Assembly (NCBI RefSeq): GCF_001649575.2
Contig: NC_051440.1
Span: 17,944,977-18,008,976, forward strand
DNA from: Kryptolebias marmoratus
Lineage: Eukaryota; Chordata; Actinopteri; Cyprinodontiformes; Rivulidae
Length of the DNA: 64,000 nucleotides
Direction: 5' to 3'
Both the position numbers and the translations under genes were made by a program. Below the pieces are notes generated by a model. It saw nothing but the letters and a program-made list of their open reading frames with translations. It searched no databases and was not told the origin of the DNA. This document shows, piece by piece, positions 1 to 12,780 of this stretch. Numbering within the stretch: position 1 is the first letter of the stretch; each line of letters starts with the position of its first letter.

Positions 1-2945
1 ATAAAATTATCCAGGTGGGTTTATAGTGAGTGTGGCATTACAAAAGGCTGGCGCTGCTCGTCTAAGCTGTGGGGTTCACTTCAGTTCAGATGGAAACGCG
101 ACGCTTATTCAAATAGCAGACAAGAGGAATGACACGGGCTCCTCTGCCGAAACTGGATGGAGATGAAGAGTCGTGCCAGGAAGCCCAGGACTGATGGTCA
201 AATGTTTGTTCTAGTCTGTATGGGAGAGAAAAAAAAAAAAAGTGTTTACACGATGAGGGACAGAGAGTGGGCCAAGCCAGCTCACCGGAGAAATTCAAAA
301 CACTCAATCCCAAAAGGGCAACCTGAGGCGAAAAAAATCCCCCGCTGCCCTTAAAAGGGTAAAGCCAGGAGCGAGGGTATCGTCGATAATAAAGCTGGGC
401 TTTGTAGCAGCCGAAAACAAATGTAGTTCAAGCAAAACTACTAAATCAAACGGCTCTGCCCTTTAATTCCTAATCACAACGAAGCTTCTCATCATTATTA
501 GCCTTCATGCAGTCTGTGCATCAGACTGGTTTGTTGTGGCAAAGCAATGACTGAGATTTATGCTTGGATATCAAGTAAAAAAAAAAGAAAAAAAAAAGTG
601 GCGCAATGATAATAAATCAACGAGTGTTCAGACTTAAACCCCTCAAGAATGTAAACATTTCTCTCGCACTCGTTCACAGTGAACGTGGAGGGTGAAAGGA
701 CACTTATTCCTGGCTATCATCCTGCCAACAGTTGCCAAATGTCGAATGACCTCATAGTTGCATTAGAATAAGATGAAGAAGAGGAGGAGGAGGAGGAGGA
801 GGAGGAGGAAGAGGAATGGCTCGACTTGGGAGTTAAAGCAGGACACGGCGGTACGGGGTGGCTACGCCATAAAAGTTCGAGCCCTGATTTAAGTTTCTGT
901 TCGTCTGAAAAGATTTGTGACCAAAAAATTGTTCGGTTCCTGAAAGATGCAGAACCAATAAATAAATAAATAAAAAGTTTTGTTTATATTTAAAGCAAAA
1001 ATACTTTTAAAGCCTTACAGTTTCAAACTAACAGAGAGGGGGAAAAAAAGAGATTCGAGGAGGCATAAAGGCTGGGAGGCTTTCAGGTCGGTTTTTGGGA
1101 GTTTCATTCGTTCATTTCTGTTGGTCCGGAGCCATTTAGCATGAACTAATTTTTTTTATTTGCCCCATGTAAGATGACTTAATGATTTCCACGGAAAAAA
1201 CTTCAGCCAGCAGTGATCCTTAAGGTAGCTCATGGTCAATTTGGAGATGTGGGTAAGATCATTACTCTGAAACAACTGCCTTTTCTTTACGAACCTCTTT
1301 TACAGACGGTGGGTAGTTTTGTACCTTGTGGTTATTTATTAATGTTATTTATTACTCTGTCTGTAAAACAGCCCCTGTGCTAGCCTGAACTCTGCTCATA
1401 TTTATATTTATATTTCTAATCTAATCATAGGATAAGTTGAGAATAAAATAAAGATACAACTTTTAAGGAAGTGTTTTGTTTTGGTCTAATTATTTCTGTT
1501 TTATTCTGACTTCATCTGAGCACAAAACGTATTTCTAAAACACACCAGACCTGTTTGGATGTTGAACTGTAAATGTCTCATCAAGTTATTTAGTCTTTTA
1601 CTTGACCTTTACTTTTCACGTAAACTCTGATTGGGAAGTGACATCACGATCACAGCTGCAGGAAACGAGTCGCTATCAGCAGAAACGCCTCTCCAGCAAC
1701 GCGGACATTCATCACCGTGATCTTTTTAGTCAGCTAAATTTCCCTCGCTTGGCCTCCTAAAGACGACTGCGAAGAAGTCAGGGATTCAGGACGCTAATAT
1801 GTAAGAGCATTAACACCAGAATGACGGCGTTTCATTCAACTGTGGCATTTAGGCTTTACAAGGAGCAGCTGGGAGACGAAGAGGAAATGATGAGGTTCAG
1901 TTTTTTTTTTTTTAAACCAGTTTTCATTTCTAACCTGCTGCTTCTCAAACTCTTCTGGCTAAACCAATGATTTCCTCTGTCACCGTTCGAAGAACAGCTG
2001 AGAAATCTCTCAGCCTGCAGAAGAGACAAAACAAAAACTGCACACAGATCAGGTTTCAGTCTAAAAATAAGACGGTTAAGTGGTTAAACAAGCCTTACAA
2101 ATTGGACAAATTTCGGGAACATCAAATGTCTCGCGTGCTACCACTCAAACCTTAGATCCTGTGGTGGTACTGACATCCAAACCTGCGCTCTAAAAAAACT
2201 AAAGCCTCATTATCGAAACTCCCCGCCAAGCGGATGCCTCATTTGGCTCATGTGACTGTGTTTTTTCTTCTTCTTTTACCGACAAACCAATCAGCTAAAA
2301 AGCTCAAATCTTAGGTGAACTGTACACAGAGAGATTAGCTTCTCTCCACACAGAAACGCTCACCAATTCCAGCCCTTGTTGAAGATTAGTACAGTCTGAA
2401 TAAAATTATTAGTACATGTGATATTTCTCTTTCTTTGGCTTTGCATCTGAATCCAGCAGCCTTCTTGGATAAATGTGACAATCCTGACTTTTATGACTCG
2501 AGAGCTTAACTACACAAAGCTTACAGTAAAAATGAAATATGCTCTGGCACACTGGAGTAACAACCTCTTGGCTCCGCGCAGCAGCCAGCACCGAGTGCTT
2601 CAAATGCATATTTCCACCCGTGACATCTGTCAGTCACATGTCCGTGGATGCACCGACAGGAAGCCCGGGAAGCTCCTGCCAAAACAACTGTGACACACAT
2701 GTATGTTCAAACCTGCGACACATTTATCATTACAGCATGGAAGGAGAATGCATGACAAATGGTCCTCATTAAATGATGTGAACAGAAAGAAGATAAACGG
2801 GACTGTAACAGTGTGGTTACAATAAAAAACGTGTTTTCTAAAGCCTGTATGTTGTGACTGACTTTTAATTGTTGCAGTTACTGTATTCCTGCTTCTGAAG
2901 TGAGGTAGAAATATTTAAGCATTTTCCCAAGCTAAATGCTGATTA
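1..2945. other. Gene-free upstream flank
   Basis: I see no convincing exon here. Open frames are short, lack splice context and have no recognisable protein content. The stretch is AT-rich with A-runs and one GAG microsatellite. The 3' part must contain the promoter of the fgl2-like gene that starts at 3180; an ATATTTAA-like element near 2911 could serve as a TATA box, but this is weak. Confidence 0.6.
775..816. repeat. (GAG)n microsatellite
   Basis: About 40 bp of nearly perfect GAG triplets with a few GAA interruptions. It lies in non-coding flank. Confidence 0.9.
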
Positions 2946-3179
2946 GTGTCCCACAGGCTACATCTGCTGACAGGTACATCAAAAAAAAAAAAATTCCCCC
3001 CACCTGTTTCTCTTTTGAGACGCCTCACAGATTCTTTTTCGCTGCTCAGCTGCATCGTTTCTCCTCCCTCCGTTTCTCCCTCCCACCTCGCCTCCTCCCC
3101 TCACTGTCACTGCGCTTCCCAAACAGAGCTTTTACACCCTCTCCCTCCTCTGAGCTTTACTATTTCTCCTCGAGACACA

Positions 3180-6100
3180 ATGAGACTAACAACGCTGTGC
3201 GTGTGCGGGACGCTGCTGGCCTTCGCCAGCTGGATCAGAGCGGAGGATGGACCTGTCCAGGGGGATCGGGGGTTTGGGCCCTGCGCTGCAACTCTGCGAC
3301 CCGGGGGAGCGTGCAGACCGGGGCAACACGGGAGCACGTGTCCTTACCTGTTCAGTTTGCCCCCGCTGACGGTCCATCTGCCACGACACCTCAGAGAGCT
3401 GGAGAACATCGTGCAGGACCTGCAGAAACTCAAGGACAGCGTGGACGAGCTGAGGAAGATGTGCGCTGACTGCACGGAGAGCCGAACCGAAAGAAAGTGT
3501 GGGGAGCAAAGAGAAAAAGAGCACGGGAAGCAGAACGAAGGTAAGAGCGAGGAGGCGAGGAGCTGGGCGAATGTGAGGCTCGAAGAGGCTGGCGGAGGTT
3601 TCAAACATGAGCATGGAAACGACGGGGAAAAGGTGGAGAAGGCCGACGGAGATAACAGCACAGGCAAAGGTTTGATTCTGGAAGGGAAAAGCAGAAACGA
3701 ATGGGAAACAGACGGAAAGAGCAAGAAAGGAGTTGTAAAAGAGAACGAGAGAGAAGAAACTCAGACCGAAGTGGGAGAAAAGGATGGAAAAACAAAAAAA
3801 GAGACTGCAAGAGAGGAGGGCAGACTGGAGCAGGAAAAGGTGCCGACTGCTGGTGGAAACACGAGAACGGTCGATGTGACAAGTAAAGAGGTTTTTGAGA
3901 CAACTCACAGGGAGACAACGGACCTGCTAGATGCACTAAAAGGAAACTTGAAAGGGTTTCAAGAAGATATGTTGGAGAATGCAGAGGAAAAAAAGATGTC
4001 CACTGATGTGAAAACTCATGAAAAGACAAAAGAAGACAGTGACCTTTATGTTTGGCGAGAAGAGATAAACAAAACAGACAAAAAGAGCAAAACTGAAGCC
4101 AGTGATAGAATAAAGATGTCTGAAAACCATGAGAACCATGAGGAGAATATAAATAAGGAGCGAGAGGAGCACAGGGAAGAGACAAGGAAGGAAAAGGGAA
4201 TAAAAGTGGACCAAAACAATGAGAAACTAAAACACACCGAGAGCACGAAAAAGGAGAAAGCTATAAAAGAGGGGGAGGAGGATGAAAAAGGCAGGGAGAT
4301 GGGGACGGAGATAAAAACAAAGCACGTGCAGGGAAATGATGATAGAGCAATATCCTCGAGAAAAACAACTGAAGGGACAGACTTTTTATCGATCAGCCCA
4401 ACTACTCCCTCTTCAACCAAATTAGCTTCAGAACCGGACCCAAACAAAGTTACAATCTTTACATCATCTCTTCCATCACCTCCCCTGCCCAGTTCCACTT
4501 TAAGCTCAATCACAGATGTTAGTCGTGGCACAAAAGATGTTTATGGGCTAACGCAAAGCGCAGGCCTCGGAGCAGCTGATACTTCGGAGCCCAAAAGCCA
4601 CGAGGGAGATTTTGCCACAAGGACAACCACGGGAACCGCTCTGGGTGCCGACGGACTGGAGGTAACCGGCTTGACAACTGGGTTTAACGCTGCGTTCACA
4701 GTGAAACCTGGAGCCGGTTTACGAGGTCACGAAAGGTCAACCACGACAAGTGCAACCACCGCAGCTCCTCATCAGGGATTAACCACGACCGCTTCACCGA
4801 GGGTTCCAGATCACCGCCGCTGGACGCCTAAAAGGAACATCAGCTCAAACATCAAGACTGGCCTGAAACCTCCTCCAAGGCGAGTGCTGAGGCCCGGTGA
4901 CAAGCATAAGCCTGGAATTAAGCCTGAAGCAGAGCAAAAGCTAAAAAATCCAAAGAATGACCGTAAACCTAACCAAGCTCCTGCTCCCGACAAAAAAGCT
5001 AAATACAACCAGAAGCAGAAGCCTGCTCCTCACAGACCTACAGCTGAAAAACCCAAACCTGGCAAAGACTCAGATCGGAAGACCCCACCTCATATTCCAT
5101 CTAGTGCTAAAAATCTGAAAAACAATCTGACACGCCCCTCACCTCCAAACAAGCTGCCGTTTCAGAAACCAAAATCTTCTCAAAAACCTCCAGCTTCTGT
5201 CCAGAAACCTGCATCTCAAAGACCTCAAACTGTGAACCCTTCGCATCCAGACAAATATCCTTCGATTAACAAAACCCACGTTTCGGATGAAAAGCCAGTT
5301 ATCGATCAAAACTCAAAATCTGAGACATCATTGGTTGATTCTTTTATGACTAATGAGCCTGACCAAAGAGAATCACCTGAAAAAGTGTCGGGAAATGAAG
5401 AAAACACAAAACTTGACAGAACATTGGACTTAAAGCAAAATCCCAAACCGGTGCAAGAGTCAGACTCTAAAAAAACTTTTACACCAAAACCAAATCAAGA
5501 GCATCTAACAGAGTCAGTGGAAATATATGATGAAAACCCATTGCAGGAGCCTGAATCCAATCCAAACGTAAAATCTGGACAGAAAATTACATCCAATGCA
5601 GTTAATGTAAGTTTTGATTGGATGAATAAATCCAGCCAAGACATTCCTGAAAGAAAACACAAAACTAAACTCAATCAAGACCCTAAAAATAATAAAAGCG
5701 AAACGGCTATGCCAAAACCTAATAAGCCTTTAACTGAGACTGTAGAAAATGAAAATCCCTTAGAGGAGCCTGGATCCAACCTGGATTTAATATTCAATCA
5801 AGTTAATGCGACCTTCGATCAGAGGAATAAATCGAGCCAGGAAAAATTAAAAATTAAACCTAAACCGACTGAAGAGCCGACGTCTAAAACTGAAACAGCT
5901 GCACCAAAACATAACCAAAAGCCTTCAGCTGAATCTGTGATCAAATCTAACAAAAGTCCTGTCCAAGAGCCCGAATCTGACCAAGATTTGATAACTGGAC
6001 GGAAAATTACATCTAACCAAGTTAATGCAACAAGTGAGCAGATTACATCCAGTCAAGAAATTCCTGAAATTAAACATCATCCTAAACCTCATCAAGAGCC

Positions 6101-9100
6101 CAAAACCAAGAAAGGTAAAACAACTGCACTAAAACCCAACCAGAAGCCTTTAACTGAAGATAAATATGGTGAAAATCCTCTCCAAGAGCCTGAATCCAAC
6201 CAAGACTTAAACTATGGACAGATAATCACATCCGGTCGAGTTAATGCCACCTCTGATCAGATGAATAACTCTAACAGGGAAATCTCCAAAAGTAAACCTA
6301 AAACTAAACCTAAAGTGACTGAAAAGCCTACATCTAAAACTAAAACAGCTGCACCAAAACCTGACCGAAAGCCTCCAACCAAGTCTGTGGGCAATGAAAA
6401 TTCTGTACAGGAGCCTGAATCTCACCAAGATTTAATGTCTGGAGAGGAAAATACATCTGAACAAGTTAATGCAACAAGTGAGCAGATGAATACATCCAGT
6501 CGAGAAATTCCTGAAATTAAACACCAACCTAAACCCAATCAAGAGCCCAAAACTAAAAAAGGTGAAATAGCCGCACCAAAACCCAACAAAAGGCCTTTAA
6601 GTGAGGACAAATCCGCTGAATATCCTCTCCAAGAGCCTGAACCAAACCAAGATTTAAACTACGAACAGATAATTACATCCAGTGGAGTTATTGCCACCTC
6701 TGATCATGATCAGACGCCTGAGTTCAGCCAGGAAATCATCAGCATTGAACACGAATCAAAAACTAACCAAGAGTTTAAACCTAAGATTGAAACAGCGACA
6801 CCAAAACCCGAACAAAACCCTTCAGCTGAGTCTGAGGTTGATGAAAAGCCATTACAGGAGCCCGAATCTAACAAAAACGTCTTACCTGGACAGAAAATTA
6901 CTTCTGATCGAGTTAATGCAAGCCTTGATCAGATAACTAACTCCAACCAGGATAAATTCAAAATTAAACTCAAACCTAAACCCAATCAAGAGCCTAAATC
7001 TAAGAAAAGTGAAACGGTTACTCTAGAACCTAATCAGAAGCCTTTAACAGAGTCTGTTGACAAATCTGGTGAAAAACCTTTGCAGGAGCCTGAATCTAAC
7101 CAAGATTTAAACTATGGACAGATAATTACATCCAGTGGAGTTAACTCTACCTCTGATCAGACGCCTGAGTCCAGCCAGGAAATCATCAACAATAAAGACA
7201 AACCAAAAACTAACCAAGAGCCTAAACTCAAGACTGAAACAATGGCTCCAACATCCGACCAAAACCCTTCAACTGAGTCTGAGGATGACGAAAATCTGTT
7301 ACAGGAGCCTGAAACGAACCAGGATTTAAACTACAAACAGATAATTACATCCAGTGGAGTAATTGACACCTCTGATCAGACGCCTAAATCCAGCCAGGAA
7401 ATCATCAGCATTGAACACAAACCAAAGACCAACCAAGAGCCTAAACTCAAGACTGAAGCAGCGACACCAAAACCCGACCAAAACCCTTCAGCTGAGTCTG
7501 AGGTTGACGAAAAGCCATTACAGGAGCCTGAATCTAACAAAAATGTATTACCTGGACAGAAAATTACTTCTGATCAAGTTAATGCAAGCCTTGATCAGAT
7601 AACTAACTCCAACCAGGATAACTTTAAAATTAAACTCAAACCAAATCAAGAGCCTAAATCTAAGAAAAGTGAAACGGTTACTCTAGAACCTAATCAGAAG
7701 CCTTTAACAGAGTCTGGAGACAAATCTGGTGAAAATCCTTTGCAGGAGCCGGAATCCAATAAAGACTTGACATCTGGACAGACACATGCACCAGATAAAG
7801 CTAAAAACTTCCCTGTTCAAAAGCTGAAACCCAGTGGCACTGTCCCCAATAACAACAAGAGACCCAAACCTGGTCCAGAGCCCAAACAAAACCAAAAACA
7901 TCCAAAGGTTGTGACAGGATTAAAGAATAAACCAAACACCAATCTTCACACTGAGCGCACCCCATGGACTAATTCAAGTCTTAAAACTCTCGGACCCAAC
8001 CAGAACATTAACCCAAAACTCTTACTTAAGCCTAAAAACATCCTCACAACAAAAACCAACAGAACATCCAAACCAAGGCCTCCCTTTCAAAGCAGACCTT
8101 TGATCAAGCCCGGAGCAAAACCCGTTCAGAGGCCAAAACCACCAGCGCAACCAAAGCCAATTCCAAAGACCAAAACACGTCTAGACCCACCTAAAGTCAG
8201 CTGGACTCCTTCGGAAAGCATCCCAAACTCCCAAACTGACATGCCACCTACATCTGGATTTGCAAAACAGATTTCTGAAGTGACTCATTCCCCAGGACAG
8301 ACAGACACGGGGAAAACCTCCACCATGGGTCCAAAGACCTCTGACCGCTCGGAAAGGGGACACTCCCCTCGTCTTTACACACACGCCGAAGACTTCACGT
8401 TGAGTCCGAGCAGCAGGATCATGTCTGATCTGAGGCCACAAACAGCCAGCCAGCCACCATCCATCCCAATGACAACAAGACCAAACAAAATCAACCGTGG
8501 GACGCTGCGGCGTGTTATCACTAGCACCAGTCCAGGATCCACACAGCCAAGTCCAGCTCCAAAATCTGGCTTCGGCGGACAGGATAAGATCCTTTACAAC
8601 ACGGAGGAAACTGCGCCTGCGAACCCGATCCTCTCCCCCGGCTTGGGAGCCGCTTCCACACCCAGCCCCGACTTCCTGCCGACGACCCGCGCCACCTCCG
8701 GCCACGAGCCGTCGCCCGAAGAGGCGACCACTCCCAGCGCCCGAGAGCTGCGAGTGAAAATCAACCAGGTGGCTGCTTTCGTCAACGGCAGCTTGAATCC
8801 GAACAGGAGAGCAGGAGATGGGCCTCCAAAGCAGCACCTGCAGGGGTCCCAGAGAGGCGGCGGGCCTGACGGCAAACTGACATCTGTCCAAACGAAAGGC
8901 AAGAGGTTTTACGTCTATGACAAAGTTTCTGCATGTTTTATTATGATGAACACACAAAAACTAATCATTTCCTCTGCTTAAAACATTGTTTCTGCACGTA
9001 AAAAAGTGAAAACTAATAATCAGTTATCTTTATAAGGCAAATTAGAATAACTACAATGAGAGGATGTCATAAACACACACAAAAAAAAGAAACTATGTGC

Positions 9101-10801
9101 GTGTTTATGACTCAGACCAAAAAGCAAACTAATAAAAGCCTTCCAAGCATGACGACCACACATTAAACTTTTCTGATCCTCAGATAAATAATTAGAACGT
9201 AATTATGTGGTCTGAGAGCATCTTTTTGTGTCAGACGTCAAGACTGCTGAATCTGAGGAATCTGCATCTGCGCAAAATGTGCGGCTGAGAGCGAGCGTCA
9301 ACGGTGAAGTTAAAACCACAACAAGGCGGGAGTCTTTCTGACGAGAGCAGCGACACCCAACGAGTTGTTCCATCAATCTTCTCGTTTATCTAATAAGTTC
9401 AAATACTCTGTGTGAATTAAAGGCCTAGCAGTCTTCGAAGGAATGCATATCACCCGTTGCCTGACAGTCAGAGTTAAACTTAGATTATCTTCTGTTTAAA
9501 TGTTAGAGCTGAAGCCATTTTGGTCAAACCTTGAAAAATAATGTTGTTCGCGATCCGATGTGACTAAACACACAAACTAAATAAGAAGCAAGATAGTCAA
9601 AACCCACACAACAATATCTAAAATATGAGCTGGGTTAATCTAAATGAAATCTAATATAATCTAAGCACATAAACACAAGATAAACTGAGGAAAACCAACA
9701 TAGAATACATTGAACTAGGATTTAAAACACTAAATTTTAGCTCATAATCTGAATTATAGCCTTTTCTGTGATTTTTTTAAGGTCAGTTAGCTGTGGCAGC
9801 CATCTTTGAATCAGTTGTAGACGCACAAGCACTTTCTGGAGGTATATTTTGCCAACAGACGAACATGAGCAAAAACACTATCGTCCGCCTTTGACTTTAT
9901 GATGAGAGCGTTTAAAGCATTTTACCAACTATGTTTAATCATACTGCAAATTACATAAAAGTTGTATTAAAATGTCTGTAGTTGTAAAGTTGTCTGATCA
10001 CTTTAAAAGTTGTTAAAAACCTGTTGGGCCTGCCTGACATTTAGGATATAACCAGCAGATAGTAACATATTTAAATTTCCTATTTTATTCTCCTTGGCAG
10101 TAATGAGGGACTGCTCGGACCACCTGCTCAGGGGCCAGACGAGGAGCGGGGTCTACCTGGTGACCCCTGACCTCCGCAGCAGCAGCTTCCAGGTGTTCTG
10201 CGACATGGAGCGGGCCGGCGGCGGGTGGACCGTCCTGCAGCGGCGGCAGGACGGCAGCGTCAGCTTCAACCGCACCTGGGCCGAGTACCGCTCCGGCTTC
10301 GGCGTGCTGGACGGAGGGGAGTTCTGGCTGGGCAACCGGCTCATCCACCTGCTGACCCGCGACCGGGACATGGCGCTGCGGGTGGAGCTGAAGGACTTCG
10401 ACGACGTGACGGAGCACGCGCGCTACGAGCACTTCAGGGTGGCGGGTGAGCGGCAGCGCTACAGGCTGACGGTGGGCGGGTACTCCGGGACGGCGGGCGA
10501 CGCCCTGCGCTTCAGCAGCAGGTACGACCACAACAACAGGGCGTTCACCACCCCGGACAGGGACCACGACCGGTACCCGTCCGGGAACTGCGGGGCCTAC
10601 TACAGCTCCGGCTGGTGGTTCGACGCCTGCATGGCCGCCAACCTCAACGGGAAGTATTATGTTGGAAACTACAAAGGAGTCCGGGACGGGGTTTTCTGGG
10701 GTACCTGGCACAATATATCGAGGGAGTATTACCCCACCAACGAGAGGCAGTCTTTTAAATCAGTCAGGATGATGATCAGACCGAAGAGCTTTGCACCGTG
10801 A
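3180..10801 (+). CDS. fgl2: Giant fibrinogen-like protein 2 (fibroleukin-like), two exons
   Basis: Coding join is 3180..8898 and 10101..10801, giving 2139 residues against roughly 440 in usual FGL2. Residues 1-22 are a signal peptide starting MRLTTLCVCG. The next part matches the FGL2 N-terminus: a paired-Cys segment, CPYLFSLPPLTVHLP, then a heptad stretch ending MCADC. From about residue 100 to 1900 the chain is low-complexity: first Lys/Glu-rich, then Thr/Ser-rich, then ten roughly 75-residue repeats, then a Pro/Lys-rich tail. Exon 2 encodes a complete fibrinogen-like domain with GGGWTVLQRR, the Asp-rich calcium-site region RYPSGNCG, and WWFDACMAANLNGKYY. Start 3180 is the first ATG giving a signal peptide. 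The intron appears to be GC-AG (AAAG then GCAAGA); it is the only nearby donor of the right phase, and exon 1 plus exon 2 is 6420 nt, divisible by three. Family knowledge: FGL2 is a secreted or membrane-associated immune regulator. What the extended middle does is unknown. Which fish paralog this is cannot be settled here. Confidence 0.88.
5536..7790 (+). repeat. Tandem coding repeats of about 225 bp (75 residues) in fgl2 exon 1
   Basis: Ten units plus a partial one, each opening with a PLQEPESN-type motif. Each then has an IITS/KITS segment, usually a V-N-A-T/S N-glycosylation sequon, a SSQEI-type segment, KPNQEPK, and a closing KPLTES or NPSAES. The unit pair at about 6627-7074 is very similar to the pair at about 7305-7735, which points to duplication of a multi-unit block. 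Repeats stay in frame throughout, so selection or unequal exchange has kept the reading frame. Confidence 0.85.
8899..10100 (+). other. fgl2 intron, probable GC-AG type
   Basis: The 5' end reads GCAAGA after AAAG; the 3' end is a pyrimidine tract then TTGGCAG. GT candidates nearby (after 8905, 8912, 8924) are in the wrong phase. The interior contains parts of a repeat family seen several times in this window (about 9420-9860). Confidence 0.65.
9420..9860. repeat. Dispersed repeat family A, copy 1
   Basis: Begins with a block starting GGCCTAGCA and ends with a GGTATATTTTGCCAACAGAC segment. The same block order (GGCCT.GCA / TGTCGCC or TATCACC / TTTTGGTCAAACC, then CAGCCATCTT, then ATATTTTGC(C/T)AACAGAC) recurs near 38521, 46758 and 57730. 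No coding capacity was seen; the family name is unknown to me. Confidence 0.6.
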
Positions 10802-11528
10802 TGGAGCTGATGGAGTATGCAGCCAGAAGACGCTTTTAGGAGGATTTAATCAAATGTTTTGTACTCGAGTCACTTATTAGTCATTATCAACGCAATGCTG
10901 CCCCCTTGTGGCGTTAAACTAGGCAAGGACTGATGATGCGCATCACATGTCAAATCAAAGGTCTGTGGGCCAAATCTGTCCCCTTTTCAACACCTTATCT
11001 GGTCCCCAAGATCATCCTTGAGTCTTTCAAAAGAGAGGCGGAGGAGCCCTTGTAACTCAGCCTCAAACTGACCCGAACGCCACGGGAGGGTGAAACGTTT
11101 TAGGTCCGGACCGCCAGACGGCGTCTCTGCCTTCTCATTTGGCTCGAAATGCTCAGCGCAGACTTCTCGTGGCAGTTAGCAAACTCTGAAGCCAAGGAAA
11201 AAAAGAAAAAAATAATAAGTTTGAATATTCAGAAAGCATTTCTGACGCGGAGAGAAACGCCAGGATGAGACTGACGGATCTCGTGTCTATGAGCTCGCAG
11301 CCAAGAAAGTGTTTTTAATTGTGATAAAACATAATAACACATGAAAAAGTTGTTGAAGGCGTAGGAAATTAATGGAAATGTGTTTTTTTATTAGATTTTT
11401 TTTATTCGTTTCGTGTTATGGGAACTAAGTTCTACATAAAATGTCATTGAGGAGAGATCATTTGTATTTTAGATGAATATTTTGACATGTTCCAACTAGA
11501 AAACCAAAGGAATTTTATGTCTTTTTTC

Positions 11529-11534
11529 AATAAA
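11529..11534 (+). terminator. Candidate fgl2 poly(A) signal
   Basis: AATAAA about 730 bp after the fgl2 stop codon; a second AATAAA lies at about 11602. Which one is used cannot be told from sequence. Confidence 0.4.
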
Positions 11535-12450
11535 TATGGGCAGCAATTGGCTCAAGGTAGGACCAAGTTTTTAATTTTGATTGCTGTTATAATCCTTTTG
11601 AAATAAATTGTTGTTGAAACCTTTGACAAGCTATTTTTCTAGCTATCTAAAGTGTAACTCTGACGGGTATGTAGCAAGATTTGTTTTATTTTATTTTATT
11701 TTTTGGCCAGTGGGTAATGGATTCAGACTGTTTGAGATGTTTTATATATATAAAAAAAGGTTTGTTTTAATGATAAATAAAATAAGTTTATGTGTAACTT
11801 TGCAGTCTTCTTTTTAAACTGGAAAGAAAAACGACAAAAATGTCGCAACAAACACATTTGATGATTTAGGTACAAGTTAAGACTCCAACTCCCTAAAGCT
11901 GCGTTGAAGGGGAGTTTCAAACTTTCTGCTGATTGGTTGAGGCAAGAAAAGGGGCGGGACCAGATTCACATCCGGTTTGTCAAATTCTCTACGGAAGTCG
12001 AGAGAGGACGACTTTCGCTTCAATATAAATCTCATATTTTTCGTTAATGTATTTTTAAACTAAAAATTTTTAAGCTAAATTTGTGTTTACCTTTTGAAAC
12101 AACCGAAGTGACTGAAAATAATTCATCTAAGGCAATGTCCAAGTCATTTGGGATCGAGAAGTCAGACAATTTTGATATATTGGTATGTTTTTAAACTCAG
12201 ATTTGTTGAGTAAAATGTGCAGATTGAAGTGCTTTATTTACATAGAGTGCTTACCTACATTTCAGAATTGCATACCAGTTACATATGGAAACCTACTTGA
12301 GTAAACTCTTATTGAAGACAACCCCTTTTTTTGTTTGATTTTATAGTTAGTTAAATAAGTACCTTTAAAATGATCACTATAGATTACGTGTTTTATAACA
12401 GCTTATGCACTTTTTCTTTTTAATGAAAGTGTGGAATTACAATGTTTGTT

Positions 12451-12506
<56 letters not shown>
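12451..12506. repeat. (GATA)n microsatellite
   Basis: Fourteen uninterrupted GATA units (56 bp). Being perfect, it is likely to vary between individuals. Confidence 0.97.
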
Positions 12507-12507
<1 letters not shown>

Positions 12508-12780
12508 CATTACTCTCACCCTACACTAAACTTTTAGCAAAATATAGTTACCCTTGGGCTTGTATGTGCTTTCTTTTGAAGGCATTTTAAAACTGACGCG
12601 TTTGTAAATTGAAAGATAAAACTTTTATTTTGAAACCTAACCGGATGCAGCTGTTCCTCCGATAGCTTAGCAGCAGTGATGATGGACGGGTTCGGGCGGC
12701 TCGTGCGGACCGAATGGCAGTTTATTTAGTTCGGGAGTTTGTGGACAGTTTAGGAGCCGGTTCCCCGGCAGGTCACGGAC

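Larger units (their letters stand above)
10802..12780. other. fgl2 3' UTR and fgl2-fam185a spacer
   Basis: Non-coding and AT-rich. AATAAA hexamers at about 11529 and 11602 are plausible fgl2 poly(A) signals. A GATA microsatellite follows. A short upstream reading frame (ATG at 12679, stop within 17 codons) lies just before the fam185a start and could act as a uORF if the transcript begins upstream of it. Confidence 0.6.

Noticed and set aside
3186..3908. Long minus-strand frames opposite fgl2 exon 1 (also 3601-4185, 8181-8957)
   Set aside because: They are shadows of a biased, repeat-rich coding exon; composition mirrors the sense codons and there are no splice or start signals.
10085..10711. 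Open minus-strand frame of 208 codons opposite the fibrinogen exon
   Set aside because: It arises from high GC third positions of the sense strand; the sense frame is a clear fibrinogen domain.
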